Source: an uncultured Woeseiaceae bacterium (lineage in GTDB: Bacteria > Pseudomonadota > Gammaproteobacteria > Steroidobacterales > Woeseiaceae). From it: 64,000 nucleotides of DNA. The position numbers and the translations under genes were made by a program. The stretch is taken from positions 1 to 64,000 of the forward strand of contig CALZMQ010000005.1 in the NCBI GenBank assembly GCA_945788625.1. The letters run 5' to 3'. Shown here piece after piece: positions 16,925 through 26,163 of this stretch. How positions within the stretch are numbered: the stretch's first letter is position 1; the number at the start of each line of letters is the position of its first letter. Below the pieces are notes generated by a model. It saw nothing but the letters and a program-made list of their open reading frames with translations, ran no database searches and had not been told where the DNA came from.

Positions 16925-18637
16925 ATGGAATTCGACACTACCTACCTGAGGCGCAGTGAGAACCTGGTTAAGGACGCCAAGAAAAAGGCGTACTCGACAA
17001 AGACAGGGGTTGCGCTCAAAGGCTATAAGGCCGACGGAGCGCTCAAGCGTTTGGGTATCGTCGGCGTCGGTTCGGTTGGGATTTCGGCGGCGGCAACCGC
17101 AGCAGGCGCAGCGGCTATCGGCGCCGGCGTTGCGGCATCGGCAGTGACCTTCGGCATTGCGCCGGCCGTTGGCATCGCGCTCACCTACGTGTTGGCCAAA
17201 GGCGGCGCGGAAGCAAGTTACCAGGGGCGCAGCAAAGAACTTAAAAAGGGCATGGACAATGATGACTTTGCCATCCACGATCCCTCCCTGCTGGTACCCG
17301 CGATTGCCAAGGTGTTGAAGAAGTGGACACGCGTCCATCGCCGGGCCACGCAACTCAAGGGGGGGCTGCGAGGTAGGGCCACGAAAGTGCGCCACGGCAG
17401 AACTTCATTGCGCGCGGCGATGAAGAACACGCGCCTCGGCAGGCGCATCGTCAAGAGCGAAACCAGCATGTTCAGCCCGACCGGAGTCGCCTCGACCGAT
17501 CATGAACTCAGCGACCGCCTGTATGAACTTCGTTTCTACTCGCAGATTCTTTTCAATTACCTGCGAGAGGTGATCGACTCGGTCGCCGTTGCAGAACGTG
17601 ACGGCGTTGCGGACATGTGCGAACTCGTCTACGGACATGTCGTTCGGCAGGTGCATGTTTCCGGCTCGCACTCGGGTTGCGAGAATTGCTACGGCATGTC
17701 GGGTTCGGAATTCCGACGTCGAATGGCCGATTTCGAAGCCGAGGCGCGGGCGGCGGCACGTTCGACTCTCGCGACCCGAGAGCGTTCGATCAAGCCGGGC
17801 GCTCGCGGGTTCCGCCAGGAGACGCAAGCGTCGTTTGAAATCGATGAGCAACGCTTGCAGGCGCACGTTGCCGCCAAAGCCGTCGGTCGTGTGAAGGCCG
17901 ATAACCTGGCCATGTCGATGCAGATGATTCAGGGCGAGGCGCGCGATGCCGAACTGAAAATGGCCAAGACCTTCAACGACGGCCTCACCAAGTGGGGATT
18001 TCGCGCCGCGCAGGCCTCGAAGGTGGCGGTTCCTGTCGGGAAGGAGATTGCCGGTAAAACCGCAAAGGTCGCATCGAACGCCGGTACGGCGCTGAGTCAG
18101 GCCGCGCCCACGACTTTCGCTGGCGCTGGCGCCGGCCTGGTTTTTGCGGAATTCGCGCTTACCGTCAAGAACCGGTTGACACGGCGGTCGGTGCTCAAGC
18201 GCAAGGGCAAGGCATTCGACCTGACGCAAGAGGGCGAGCAGGCGCGCGCCGAGGCCATTCGGAACTTCGAAGATCTGTTGACGTCTACGGATATCACCAA
18301 GCGCGGCGAGCGCGTCGCCAGCAAATGCTCGTCGTACGTGACCAAGCTCAACAACATCAAGGAAACGATGCAGCCGCAATTCGAGAAGCTCGTGGCTGCC
18401 GGAGCCAGCAACTCGGGACTGTTTTCATCCTGCGACGATGCACACGATTTTGCATACGCAATGAATTACTACTTCCGCAACAGTGAGAAGTTCATCGCTT
18501 TCCTCGTCTACCTGGAAGCTATCCTGATAGACATCGATCTGAAGGTTGTCCATCTCGATGTAGGCACGCACGTCGGCGACATCGTCGATGTGTCAGAGAA
18601 CGCCCGGATGCCCCGCAAGCCGAAGACGGTAAAATAG
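16925..18637 (+). CDS. Large Gly/Ala-rich protein, possible membrane-inserting effector
   Basis: A 570-aa protein of unrecognised family. Residues about 43-100 are a long Gly/Ala/Val-rich hydrophobic region with glycine-zipper spacing, and a second such patch lies near 385-420. Between them are basic helices and a Cys pair (SGCENCYG). It lacks a signal peptide. Such hydrophobic zipper patches on an otherwise soluble, basic protein occur in colicin-like and type VI effector proteins, but no diagnostic motif is present, so this is only a suggestion. It is followed after 120 bp by a small HExxH protein. Confidence 0.62.
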   Translation: MEFDTTYLRRSENLVKDAKKKAYSTKTGVALKGYKADGALKRLGIVGVGSVGISAAATAAGAAAIGAGVAASAVTFGIAPAVGIALTYVLAKGGAEASYQGRSKELKKGMDNDDFAIHDPSLLVPAIAKVLKKWTRVHRRATQLKGGLRGRATKVRHGRTSLRAAMKNTRLGRRIVKSETSMFSPTGVASTDHELSDRLYELRFYSQILFNYLREVIDSVAVAERDGVADMCELVYGHVVRQVHVSGSHSGCENCYGMSGSEFRRRMADFEAEARAAARSTLATRERSIKPGARGFRQETQASFEIDEQRLQAHVAAKAVGRVKADNLAMSMQMIQGEARDAELKMAKTFNDGLTKWGFRAAQASKVAVPVGKEIAGKTAKVASNAGTALSQAAPTTFAGAGAGLVFAEFALTVKNRLTRRSVLKRKGKAFDLTQEGEQARAEAIRNFEDLLTSTDITKRGERVASKCSSYVTKLNNIKETMQPQFEKLVAAGASNSGLFSSCDDAHDFAYAMNYYFRNSEKFIAFLVYLEAILIDIDLKVVHLDVGTHVGDIVDVSENARMPRKPKTVK

Positions 18638-18757
18638 CGGCAGAGTAAAACGGGGGCCTCCGATGATTGAGGTGCCTTGTTCATAACCTGGCCTTAAGGG
18701 GCTGTTAGAATCGACCCGGTACCAAGAGGATCTGCACACCAAAAGAAGGAAAAAACT

Positions 18758-19414
18758 ATGGCACTTTCGGAAGGCGCGGCGAGAGTCGCGGAAATGTCGG
18801 CTACGGACCTTTACAAGAGCGTTCACGGCTCCAAAGGTTTCGAGGACCTCGAAGTTCACAATGTCGGTGGCGTAACGCTCAATGTTCGCAAAGGTCTGGG
18901 TGATGAGCTTGCTGGCGACAAAATCGGCGGTGTTCGCCTGGCGGTGCACAAGGTGGCAGAGACGGGCATACCGATGCCCAACGACATCACCATTTACACG
19001 TCGTCGGACAAGAGCTTCGTGAATGTCGCCTTTCAAAGGGCAATAGGCGGAGCGCAACAGGCATCCATCGGACTCGGTGGCAAGCTGGGTACACCGATGG
19101 AACTCCCGATCGGCATCGCGACTATGAAAGGCATGGGGTCAACGATCAGCTATTGCGCCGCTGTTTGCGTTCATGAAATCGGCCACATACTTCATGAAAT
19201 GGCGAATCCTGAGTTTTTCTGGGGCCAGGAAGCCAATGCCGCGACACCACCGGCACTTGGCGGGAGAGTCTCGATGTACGCCGGGAACAACATCAAGGAA
19301 TTCGTGGCCGAGACATTTACGGGAATCGTCTACGGTATGAAGAACGACTTCGGAGACGCGGTCATCCAGGCGTACAGGGACTACCACGGACCGACATCGG
19401 CGACCTTTCCCTGA
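18758..19414 (+). CDS. HExxH metallopeptidase, lethal-factor-like fold
   Basis: A 218-aa protein with zinc motif VHEIGHILHE (His139, Glu140, His143) and, 42 residues after the second His, Glu185 in KEFVAETF. That layout and the (N)xxEFxAExF pattern match the anthrax lethal-factor/ATLF protease domain, where a Glu is the third zinc ligand about 45 residues on. The N-terminal 120 residues are predicted beta-rich and unrecognised. There is no signal peptide. Being behind the Gly/Ala-rich gene and ahead of a secreted protein suggests one functional set. The peptidase call is good; the toxin role is inferred. Confidence 0.7.
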   Translation: MALSEGAARVAEMSATDLYKSVHGSKGFEDLEVHNVGGVTLNVRKGLGDELAGDKIGGVRLAVHKVAETGIPMPNDITIYTSSDKSFVNVAFQRAIGGAQQASIGLGGKLGTPMELPIGIATMKGMGSTISYCAAVCVHEIGHILHEMANPEFFWGQEANAATPPALGGRVSMYAGNNIKEFVAETFTGIVYGMKNDFGDAVIQAYRDYHGPTSATFP

Positions 19415-19436
19415 ATCTTCAATCGCAAGAGGCGGT

Positions 19437-20732
19437 ATGACTACTCAAGAACGACGTGTCGAAGCCAGGCGTGCATCAATCCCGGGATTGGTGTTTTTCG
19501 TGCTCACGGTCACTGTGTCGGCGCCTTCGGCCTGGGCCGGTACGGATGAATCCGGTGCGCAACCGGCGGAGGGCGGCGAACAAGAGGTAATATCGGCGCC
19601 GCCTGCGCATCTGTCCGAGGAATTACGATCGTCGATTAAGAAAGTCATTGTATTGCCGGGCCGGAGTCCGCCGGGACAGGCGGTGACCGGAAGCTACGAA
19701 AATGAAACGAAAGGCCTGCTGGATGGCGCGGAAGCAGGTTCCAGAATCGGAAGAGGCGTCTGGACGGAAGTCGGGGGGATACCTGTTGGCGTTCCTTTCC
19801 CTATCCTGACCATTCCCGGCGCACTAATCGGCGGAATTTCCGGAGCTACGAAACGCGAGATACAGGAGTTTCGCGACGAGCTCACCGAGGAGCTCGCGAA
19901 TGCGGCGCGTCAACCTCTCACCAATGACGCATTGGCTTCGGACGTATTCTGGAGTATTCGCAATGTTCCCAATCTCGACTCCAGGATTTTTGCGCCGTCA
20001 ACGCCGATACCGGATGACACGGATGCGATCCTGTACGTAGGTTTTTCCGACCTGACGATAAACGTCGAGGGCAAAGACGCCATTATTACAATAACCGCGA
20101 GTGCGACGCTTCGCCGCATGGAGGACGGCGAGCACCTGTACGAAGAAGACATTACATACCAGGACAGGGATACATTGAATAATTGGACCGCAAACGAGAA
20201 TGCTTTATGGCGGGATTATTCGAACTTCGCACGCCATTACATCGGCCGCGAGATTTCCGCAGAGGTGTTCGACAGGGTCGAACTGCGGCACGAAATGCAG
20301 CCGAAGAAAACGGAATCGGTTGCCCGAGTCAAGAAGAACGAATGGCAGGGTGTTAGCCGAACTCCCAGCCCGACGCTGGCCTGGGAGCTCGAATTGCTGG
20401 GCGGGGATGAGTACGGGTCGTGGGCCGACGCGATCTCAGAGGACGACATATTCTACGATGTCGAGATTTATGATGCGCATCGACTTGTCTACGCTGCAAA
20501 GCAAATTCGAGACACACGCCACACGCTGGACGAAGCACTTGAACCGTGCAAGACCTACCGGTGGTCCGTAAGGCCCGCGTATCACGTCGCCGGCGCTATC
20601 AAGTTCGGCGAGTGGATGAGATTCAATTCTGACACGCACAGCGCACAAGCCAACGTCGGCAGGCGTGCATCGGCGGCGCCGGCCTATCTGCAGGATTTCG
20701 CCTCGCTCAAGATCAAGTGCGGGCGCCGCTAG
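19437..20732 (+). CDS. Secreted protein with glycine-zipper segment
   Basis: A 431-aa protein with an N-terminal signal sequence (hydrophobic 16-34, ending SAWA). Residues about 95-140 contain a Gly-rich amphipathic segment (VPFPILTIPGALIGGISGA) like outer-membrane glycine-zipper motifs. The remainder is mixed, with a beta-rich C-terminus reading like a fibronectin-type module (TPSPTLAWELELLGGDEY, later CKTYRWSVRPAYHVAG). It starts 22 nt after the HExxH gene and is probably co-transcribed. It may be an envelope partner of the preceding proteins (inferred). Confidence 0.65.
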   Translation: MTTQERRVEARRASIPGLVFFVLTVTVSAPSAWAGTDESGAQPAEGGEQEVISAPPAHLSEELRSSIKKVIVLPGRSPPGQAVTGSYENETKGLLDGAEAGSRIGRGVWTEVGGIPVGVPFPILTIPGALIGGISGATKREIQEFRDELTEELANAARQPLTNDALASDVFWSIRNVPNLDSRIFAPSTPIPDDTDAILYVGFSDLTINVEGKDAIITITASATLRRMEDGEHLYEEDITYQDRDTLNNWTANENALWRDYSNFARHYIGREISAEVFDRVELRHEMQPKKTESVARVKKNEWQGVSRTPSPTLAWELELLGGDEYGSWADAISEDDIFYDVEIYDAHRLVYAAKQIRDTRHTLDEALEPCKTYRWSVRPAYHVAGAIKFGEWMRFNSDTHSAQANVGRRASAAPAYLQDFASLKIKCGRR

Positions 20733-20794
20733 AGAGTTGCAATCCCCGAGTTTCCTTTTGACAATGAAGGAGGTCGTGTAGAGAACGCCCGAGC

Positions 20795-23700
20795 ATGAGC
20801 AAGACGTTCAAACCTGAAGCTGATTACGAGGCTCTCGATTCGGCAGGGCAGTCGTTTCATCGCCTGACCAGCCAGATCGCCACACGTCTGCTGAAAGCGC
20901 CGGGTGAAGACATCGATCGAGCGATCAACACTTCGCTCGAGGAGATCTGTGCGTTCTATTGGCTGGATGGCGCGGAGATGCGTTGGTTCGACGAAGGATA
21001 CACCGCCGCCGAATGCACGCATCACTGGGAGCGCGACCCGGTCTCGTGCCATGAACCGGCGGTAACGAAAGAAGGGCTACCCTGGCTCGCACCGCGCCTG
21101 TTTCGCGGGGAGTTGACCGCCGTTACCAAGGCCGAAGATCTGCCACCCAACGCGAAGCTCGATGCCGCACACATGGCGGCACGGCGGATTACATCGATCC
21201 TGGTTATTCCGCTCTCTATGGAGGGCAGGCTTCGCGGCACGCTCGCCGCTTACACCTGCGGCGAACAGCGGCAATGGGACGACGAAACGACGGCACAGCT
21301 TCGCTTTCTCGGTGGTTCGCTTTCCTTTGCTTTTGCTCGTGCCGAGGCGGATGCGGCCGTGGAGGCCAGTGAAGCACACTACCGTTCCGTGGTCGGCGAC
21401 CAGACCGATTTTATCGTTCGCTGGACACCCGGTGGAATCAGGACGTGGGTGAACGACAGGTACTGCGAGTATTTCGGTCATTCTCGTGAAGAAGTCATCG
21501 GCACGAGCTTTTTCGCGTTAATCGCCGACGAGGACCGGGAGCGGATAGTCAATGAAATGGAAGCGTTGACGCCGGAATCTCCGGCCCGTACCGGCGAGCA
21601 CAGGGTAAAGACGCCTGATGGCAAAATCGCGTGGCACGAGTGGACGGATCGGGCCGTATTCGACACGGAAGGCCAATTGGTCGAACTACAGTCAATAGGG
21701 CGTGACGTCACACAGCAGCGACTGGCACTTGCCGCGCTGGCGGAGAGCGAGGAACGGTACCGGTCTCTCGTGGACAATTCGACGGACTGGGTCTGGCAAC
21801 TCGATATGAACCGGCGGCATGTTTACAGCAATCATCGACTGGAGGCGATACTGGGCTACTCGACGCAGGAACTCGGCGAAATGTCTCTTGACAAGATCAT
21901 TCATCCCGACGACCTGGTGCGCGTCAACGAACGACTGCGCCCGCTGATTGCCGAGAAACGCGGTTGGCATGGATGGGTCACTCGTTTTCGTCACAAGAAC
22001 GGTAGTTATCGGTACATGAACAGCTCTGCCAGCCCGGTTATCGACGCAAACGGGGAGTTGGGTGGTTTCAGGGGAATTGACCGGGACGTCACGCTGCAGG
22101 TCTTGCTCACGGAGATATCGGCCGATCTCGTCACGGCTGATCCGGGCAGTATTGATCGCAATATCGAGCAGGCGCTGGAACGAATCGCTCGCAGCTATGC
22201 GCTCGATAGCGCGAGCCTGTGGTGGCTGACAAAGGGGGGAAGTTCTTTCCGCCGCAGCCACGAGTGGGCTCGCGAAGGCATGCAGGGCAACAAGCAGACG
22301 GTGCTTGCCTACCAGATGATGCCGTGGGCCAGCGACATGCTGCGAAACGGGAAAGTCGTGAAATTCGAGTCTCTCGACGAACTGCTGCCGGAGCATGAAA
22401 TCGACTGGACGTTTTTCGAGTGGTGGCCCGTGAAATCCTTGCTATTGATACCGCTCGTGATCGACGATCACCTCGTGGGGGCAGGCGCCTTTTCGACGCT
22501 TGTCGAGACGCGTACCTGGCCCAGCGACACGGAAATCGCCATTACGCTGCTCGCAGAGGTGCTGGGTAACGCACACGCCCGCTCCGAGGCAACGCATATC
22601 ATCAGCCGCAGTCAACGTGACCTGGCACGTTCCGAAAAGCTGGCCCATGTGGGCAGCTATAGCTACGTGCCCGATAAACAAACGCCTTCACACAGGTTCA
22701 TGGGAGATACGGTGTTCTCCGAAGAGTGCCTGGCGTTGTTTGGACTAACGGCAGAGGAAGCGTCTTTCGACATGCTCGATGCGAGAGTTCACGAGGATGA
22801 TCGCGACCGAGTAACGAGCGCCTTGAAAGAACTGATGACAAACGGCTCGTCGCTCGATCAGGAATATCGGGTCGTCAGGCCGGACGGAACGACCGTGCAT
22901 GTGAAGGAGCGCACGGAAGTGGACCGCGGCTCGGACGGCAAGTTTCTGAAAATGTACGGCTCGGTTCAGGACGTTACCGATCGCGTGCAGAGAGAACAGA
23001 AGCTGCGTGACGCGGTCTCCGAAATTGGTCAGCTCAAAGAACGGCTCGAACAGGAAAACGTGCAGCTTCGCGAGGAGGTCAGGGCTGCCCACGGGTTTAA
23101 CGAGATTGTCGGAGACAGCCAGGCCCTGCGCAATTGCCTAGACCAGGTATCCAAGGTGGCGCCAACGGACATTCCGGTCATGATCCTAGGTGAGACGGGA
23201 ACGGGTAAGGAACTCATTGCAAGGGCCATACACGATCTCAGTCCCCGAAAAGACAAGGCGATGGTGAGCGTCAATTGCGCTGCGCTGGCGCCGAACCTGG
23301 TCGCAAGCGAACTGTTCGGCCACGAGGAGGGGGCTTTCACGGGCGCACATAAAATGCGGCGCGGCCGTTTCGAACTTGCCGACGGTGGCACCTTGTTCCT
23401 GGACGAAGTCGGCGACCTGGCCCAGGAACTACAGAGCAAGATCCTGCGCATCCTGCAGGAGGGAGAGTTCGAGCGCCTTGGCGGCACGAAGACGCTGCAC
23501 GTGGACGTGCGCCTCATCACCGCCACCAATGTCGATATCCGCGAGGCGGTCGACGACGGGCGGTTTCGCTCGGACCTCTACTATCGAATCAATACCTTTC
23601 CCGTACACGTGCCCACCCTGAGTGAGCGGCCTGACGATATTCCGCTGTTGGCCGAGTACTTCGTCAGAAAGCACGGCCCACGAACCGGCAAAAACGTCGA

Positions 23701-24091
23701 GGCTATATCCGCGCATCTGCTGGAGTATCTCGGCAAGCGCTCGTGGCCGGGCAATGTACGCGAGCTGGAAGGTTTCATACTGCGTACCTTGATAGCCAAT
23801 ACAGGTCCTATCCTGACTCTCGCAGGACCCGAGGAGATTCGCGAAGAAGCCGCCCCGGAACCGGCTGCCGTGCCTGACAGCGGCTTGAAAACGCTGCGCG
23901 AGGCCGAGCGTGACCACATCGTGGACATGTTGGATCGGACTGGCTGGGTCATCGAAGGACAAAAAGGTGCCGCGAGGCTGATAGGCGTGGCACCGAGCAC
24001 GCTGCGCTCCAAGATGAAACAGTTAGGCATCGAACGTTCCGCAGGTGCCAAGACCAATCCGCGAAGTCCCGGCAACCAGCGCACCAGGTAG
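20795..24091 (+). CDS. Multi-sensor sigma-54-dependent activator (GAF-PAS-PAS-GAF-PAS-AAA+-Fis)
   Basis: A 1,098-aa enhancer-binding protein. Domains in order: GAF (about 25-190), PAS (195-310), PAS (315-430), GAF (435-600), PAS (615-755), a short coiled coil, the AAA+ sigma-54 interaction domain (about 770-1000) and a Fis-type HTH at the C-terminus. Walker A GETGTGKE lies near residue 800, the sigma-54-contacting GAFTGA loop near 846, and Walker B LFLDEVGD after it. It therefore should open promoters with sigma-54 RNA polymerase. Five sensory domains are unusual for one activator. There is no receiver domain. Targets are unknown; no convincing -24/-12 promoter was seen nearby. Confidence 0.92.
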   Translation: MSKTFKPEADYEALDSAGQSFHRLTSQIATRLLKAPGEDIDRAINTSLEEICAFYWLDGAEMRWFDEGYTAAECTHHWERDPVSCHEPAVTKEGLPWLAPRLFRGELTAVTKAEDLPPNAKLDAAHMAARRITSILVIPLSMEGRLRGTLAAYTCGEQRQWDDETTAQLRFLGGSLSFAFARAEADAAVEASEAHYRSVVGDQTDFIVRWTPGGIRTWVNDRYCEYFGHSREEVIGTSFFALIADEDRERIVNEMEALTPESPARTGEHRVKTPDGKIAWHEWTDRAVFDTEGQLVELQSIGRDVTQQRLALAALAESEERYRSLVDNSTDWVWQLDMNRRHVYSNHRLEAILGYSTQELGEMSLDKIIHPDDLVRVNERLRPLIAEKRGWHGWVTRFRHKNGSYRYMNSSASPVIDANGELGGFRGIDRDVTLQVLLTEISADLVTADPGSIDRNIEQALERIARSYALDSASLWWLTKGGSSFRRSHEWAREGMQGNKQTVLAYQMMPWASDMLRNGKVVKFESLDELLPEHEIDWTFFEWWPVKSLLLIPLVIDDHLVGAGAFSTLVETRTWPSDTEIAITLLAEVLGNAHARSEATHIISRSQRDLARSEKLAHVGSYSYVPDKQTPSHRFMGDTVFSEECLALFGLTAEEASFDMLDARVHEDDRDRVTSALKELMTNGSSLDQEYRVVRPDGTTVHVKERTEVDRGSDGKFLKMYGSVQDVTDRVQREQKLRDAVSEIGQLKERLEQENVQLREEVRAAHGFNEIVGDSQALRNCLDQVSKVAPTDIPVMILGETGTGKELIARAIHDLSPRKDKAMVSVNCAALAPNLVASELFGHEEGAFTGAHKMRRGRFELADGGTLFLDEVGDLAQELQSKILRILQEGEFERLGGTKTLHVDVRLITATNVDIREAVDDGRFRSDLYYRINTFPVHVPTLSERPDDIPLLAEYFVRKHGPRTGKNVEAISAHLLEYLGKRSWPGNVRELEGFILRTLIANTGPILTLAGPEEIREEAAPEPAAVPDSGLKTLREAERDHIVDMLDRTGWVIEGQKGAARLIGVAPSTLRSKMKQLGIERSAGAKTNPRSPGNQRTR

Positions 24092-24112
24092 ACCGCTACC
24101 TGATGGCACCGG

Positions 24113-24550
24113 TCAGTGCGCTATGTCGTCCAGCAGTTCGATCATCTCTTCGAGTCGCGTTGCGACTTTCGGCGATCGCTCGAGCAGAGCGGACATCGTA
24201 TCGTCCATTACGGCGGATGCGTCGGACAGCAAATCGCGGCCTGCCGGCGTCAGGGCGGCAATTGCCAGGCGCGCGTCTCGTTTGCTCTTCACCGTTGAGA
24301 CGATGCCGACTTTCTCCATGGGCCTGAGCGCGCGCGTAACGCCGGACGGCGTCAATCCGACGGCGTCGGCGAGATTTACGCGGCTCGCCCGGGAATTGGG
24401 GGAGTCGGCGAGTGCCCGCAGCAGACGGTATTCGGCAAGACTGATTCCACGGATCGCCCCGAGACTGTGATCCAGGCGTCTTTCGAGACGGTTCCAGGCG
24501 GCGGCGAACGCCAGCGATAGGGACTGTTGGGGTGTGATTTGATTATTCAT
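24113..24550 (-). CDS. MarR-family transcriptional regulator
   Basis: A 145-aa winged-helix protein of MarR type: DNA-binding helices in RVNLADAVGLTPSGVTRALR and the wing KSKRDARLAIAALTPAGRDLL. The start is ATG at 24550; a longer frame exists but lacks support. It is divergent from yceH. The 150-bp gap contains an imperfect inverted repeat (GTGAGTGGTCAC) near 24571-24582 that could be its operator. The ligand is unknown. Confidence 0.85.
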   Translation of the reverse strand: MNNQITPQQSLSLAFAAAWNRLERRLDHSLGAIRGISLAEYRLLRALADSPNSRASRVNLADAVGLTPSGVTRALRPMEKVGIVSTVKSKRDARLAIAALTPAGRDLLSDASAVMDDTMSALLERSPKVATRLEEMIELLDDIAH

Positions 24551-24700
24551 GACAAAAGCATAACAAATCCGTGAGTGGTCACGCAATAGGTCAGTATGCT
24601 GCATCATTGCTCCGGCTTGCCCATTGGTGGCGAATGCTCCAAAGTACGGCTCCGTGCCGCCGCTGGGGGTTGGCACGCTTTCGACAATGAGGAATCGTTC

Positions 24701-25351
24701 GTGCTCCTGGAGCTAACCGACATAGAGACCCGGATCATCGGGTGCCTGATCGAGAAGTCGATCGTAACGCCAGCCCAGTATCCGCTGACGCTGAATGCGC
24801 TCACAAACGCCTGCAATCAGAAGTCGGGACGAGACCCCGTGATGGCACTGAAGCAGGGTGAAGTGCAGCATGCACTACGAATTCTCGAATCCAAGCACCT
24901 GGTGCAGACGGAAGAAAACTTCAAAAGCCGCACGGAAAAATACTCGCAGAGGTTCTGCAACACTCGTTACAGCGATCTTCAATTCGACAACGCTCAGTTG
25001 GCGGTTGTGTGTCTGTTGCTGCTCCGCGGACCGCAGACGCCCGGTGAGTTACGGGCGCGCAGCGGCCGCCTGCACAGCTTTGCGGACAATGACGAGGTCT
25101 TGCTGACGTTGAGCAGCCTGATCGAGCGCGACGGTGAGCCGTTGCTGGTCAAGTTACCTCGTACTCCCGGGCGTAAGGACGCGGAATATATGCACTTGTT
25201 CTCGGGGGACGTAGACATTGAAGCCCACGTTCTCCAGGCACAAGCTGGAAAGCCCGCAGGCAGCGCGGACCGAGTCAGCGTTGCCGATCTCGCGGAGCGA
25301 GTGCGGAAACTGGAGACCGAGCTTGCCGCATTAAAGGAGAAACTGGAATGA
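24701..25351 (+). CDS. yceH: YceH family protein (DUF480)
   Basis: About 216 aa. The conserved YceH beginning is clear: TDIETRIIGCLIEKSIVTP followed by YPLTLNALTNACNQKSGRDP, forming tandem winged helices, and the C-terminus has a short coiled coil (KLETELAALKEKLE). The start chosen is GTG at 24701, which gives the usual family N-terminus and has GAGGA upstream; an earlier ATG at 24596 would add 35 unrelated residues. Function is not established in any organism to my knowledge. The stop overlaps the next start by 4 nt. Confidence 0.88.
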   Translation: MLLELTDIETRIIGCLIEKSIVTPAQYPLTLNALTNACNQKSGRDPVMALKQGEVQHALRILESKHLVQTEENFKSRTEKYSQRFCNTRYSDLQFDNAQLAVVCLLLLRGPQTPGELRARSGRLHSFADNDEVLLTLSSLIERDGEPLLVKLPRTPGRKDAEYMHLFSGDVDIEAHVLQAQAGKPAGSADRVSVADLAERVRKLETELAALKEKLE

Positions 25352-26154
25352 GCGCTACGGCAGACAATAATCTCGCATTGTTCTGCGACTTCGAGAACAT
25401 CGCGCTTGGTGTTCGGGACGAGAAGCACGCCAAGTTCGACATCAACTGGGTACTCGAGCGACTGTTGGTCAAAGGCAGCATCGTGGTCAAAAAGGCGTAC
25501 TGTGACTGGGGGCGATACAAGGAGTTCAAGGCAGCGATGCACGAAGCCGCGTTCGAACTCATCGATATTCCTCATGTGCGGCAATCCGGCAAGAACTCGG
25601 CGGATATCCGTATGGTCGTGGACGCGCTCGACCTGTGCTATACGAAGGCTCACGTTAATACGTTCGTCATCATTAGCGGGGACTCGGACTTCTCGCCCCT
25701 GGTCAGCAAATTGCGCGAGAACGCGAAAACCGTCATCGGAGTTGGCGTCAAGAATTCGACGTCCGATCTTCTCATGAGCAACTGCGATGAGTTCATCTAC
25801 TACGACGATCTCGTGCGTGTGCACACACAGAAAGAGAAGAAACCGAAACCTGCAAAGGGCCGCGTGACCAAGCGTAAGACCGGCAAGGCCAAACCGAAGG
25901 ACACGAAGCAGGAGGGAATCGACCTGGCGCTCGAAATTGCTTCGGCTCTCGATGCCGAGCGTGGCGACCAGGACAAGCTCTGGGGGTCAATGATCAAACA
26001 GGCTCTGAAGCGCGTGAAGCCGGGCTTCAACGAGGGCTACTACGGTTTCGACTCGTTCAGCAAATTGCTCGAAGAGGCCCAGGCCAGGGGGCAACTCGAC
26101 CTGGAACTCGACGAGCGGTCCGGCGGATATATTATTCGCAAGGTCCTTCGCTAA
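25348..26154 (+). CDS. NYN-domain RNase with C-terminal LOTUS/OST-HTH domain
   Basis: A 268-aa protein. Residues 8-150 are a NYN (PIN-like) metal-dependent ribonuclease domain with the acidic residues in DFEN, SADIRMVVDAL and ISGDSDFSPL. A basic Lys/Pro linker (about 155-190) precedes an OST-HTH/LOTUS-type domain (LWGSMIKQALKRVKPGFNE followed by YGFDSFSKLLEEA). This NYN plus LOTUS layout occurs in bacteria and in eukaryotic MARF1, where LOTUS binds RNA, in particular G-quadruplex RNA. It is translationally coupled (ATGA) to yceH, suggesting a shared RNA-related role. Confidence 0.88.
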   Translation: MSATADNNLALFCDFENIALGVRDEKHAKFDINWVLERLLVKGSIVVKKAYCDWGRYKEFKAAMHEAAFELIDIPHVRQSGKNSADIRMVVDALDLCYTKAHVNTFVIISGDSDFSPLVSKLRENAKTVIGVGVKNSTSDLLMSNCDEFIYYDDLVRVHTQKEKKPKPAKGRVTKRKTGKAKPKDTKQEGIDLALEIASALDAERGDQDKLWGSMIKQALKRVKPGFNEGYYGFDSFSKLLEEAQARGQLDLELDERSGGYIIRKVLR

Positions 26155-26163
26155 GCCACCTCT

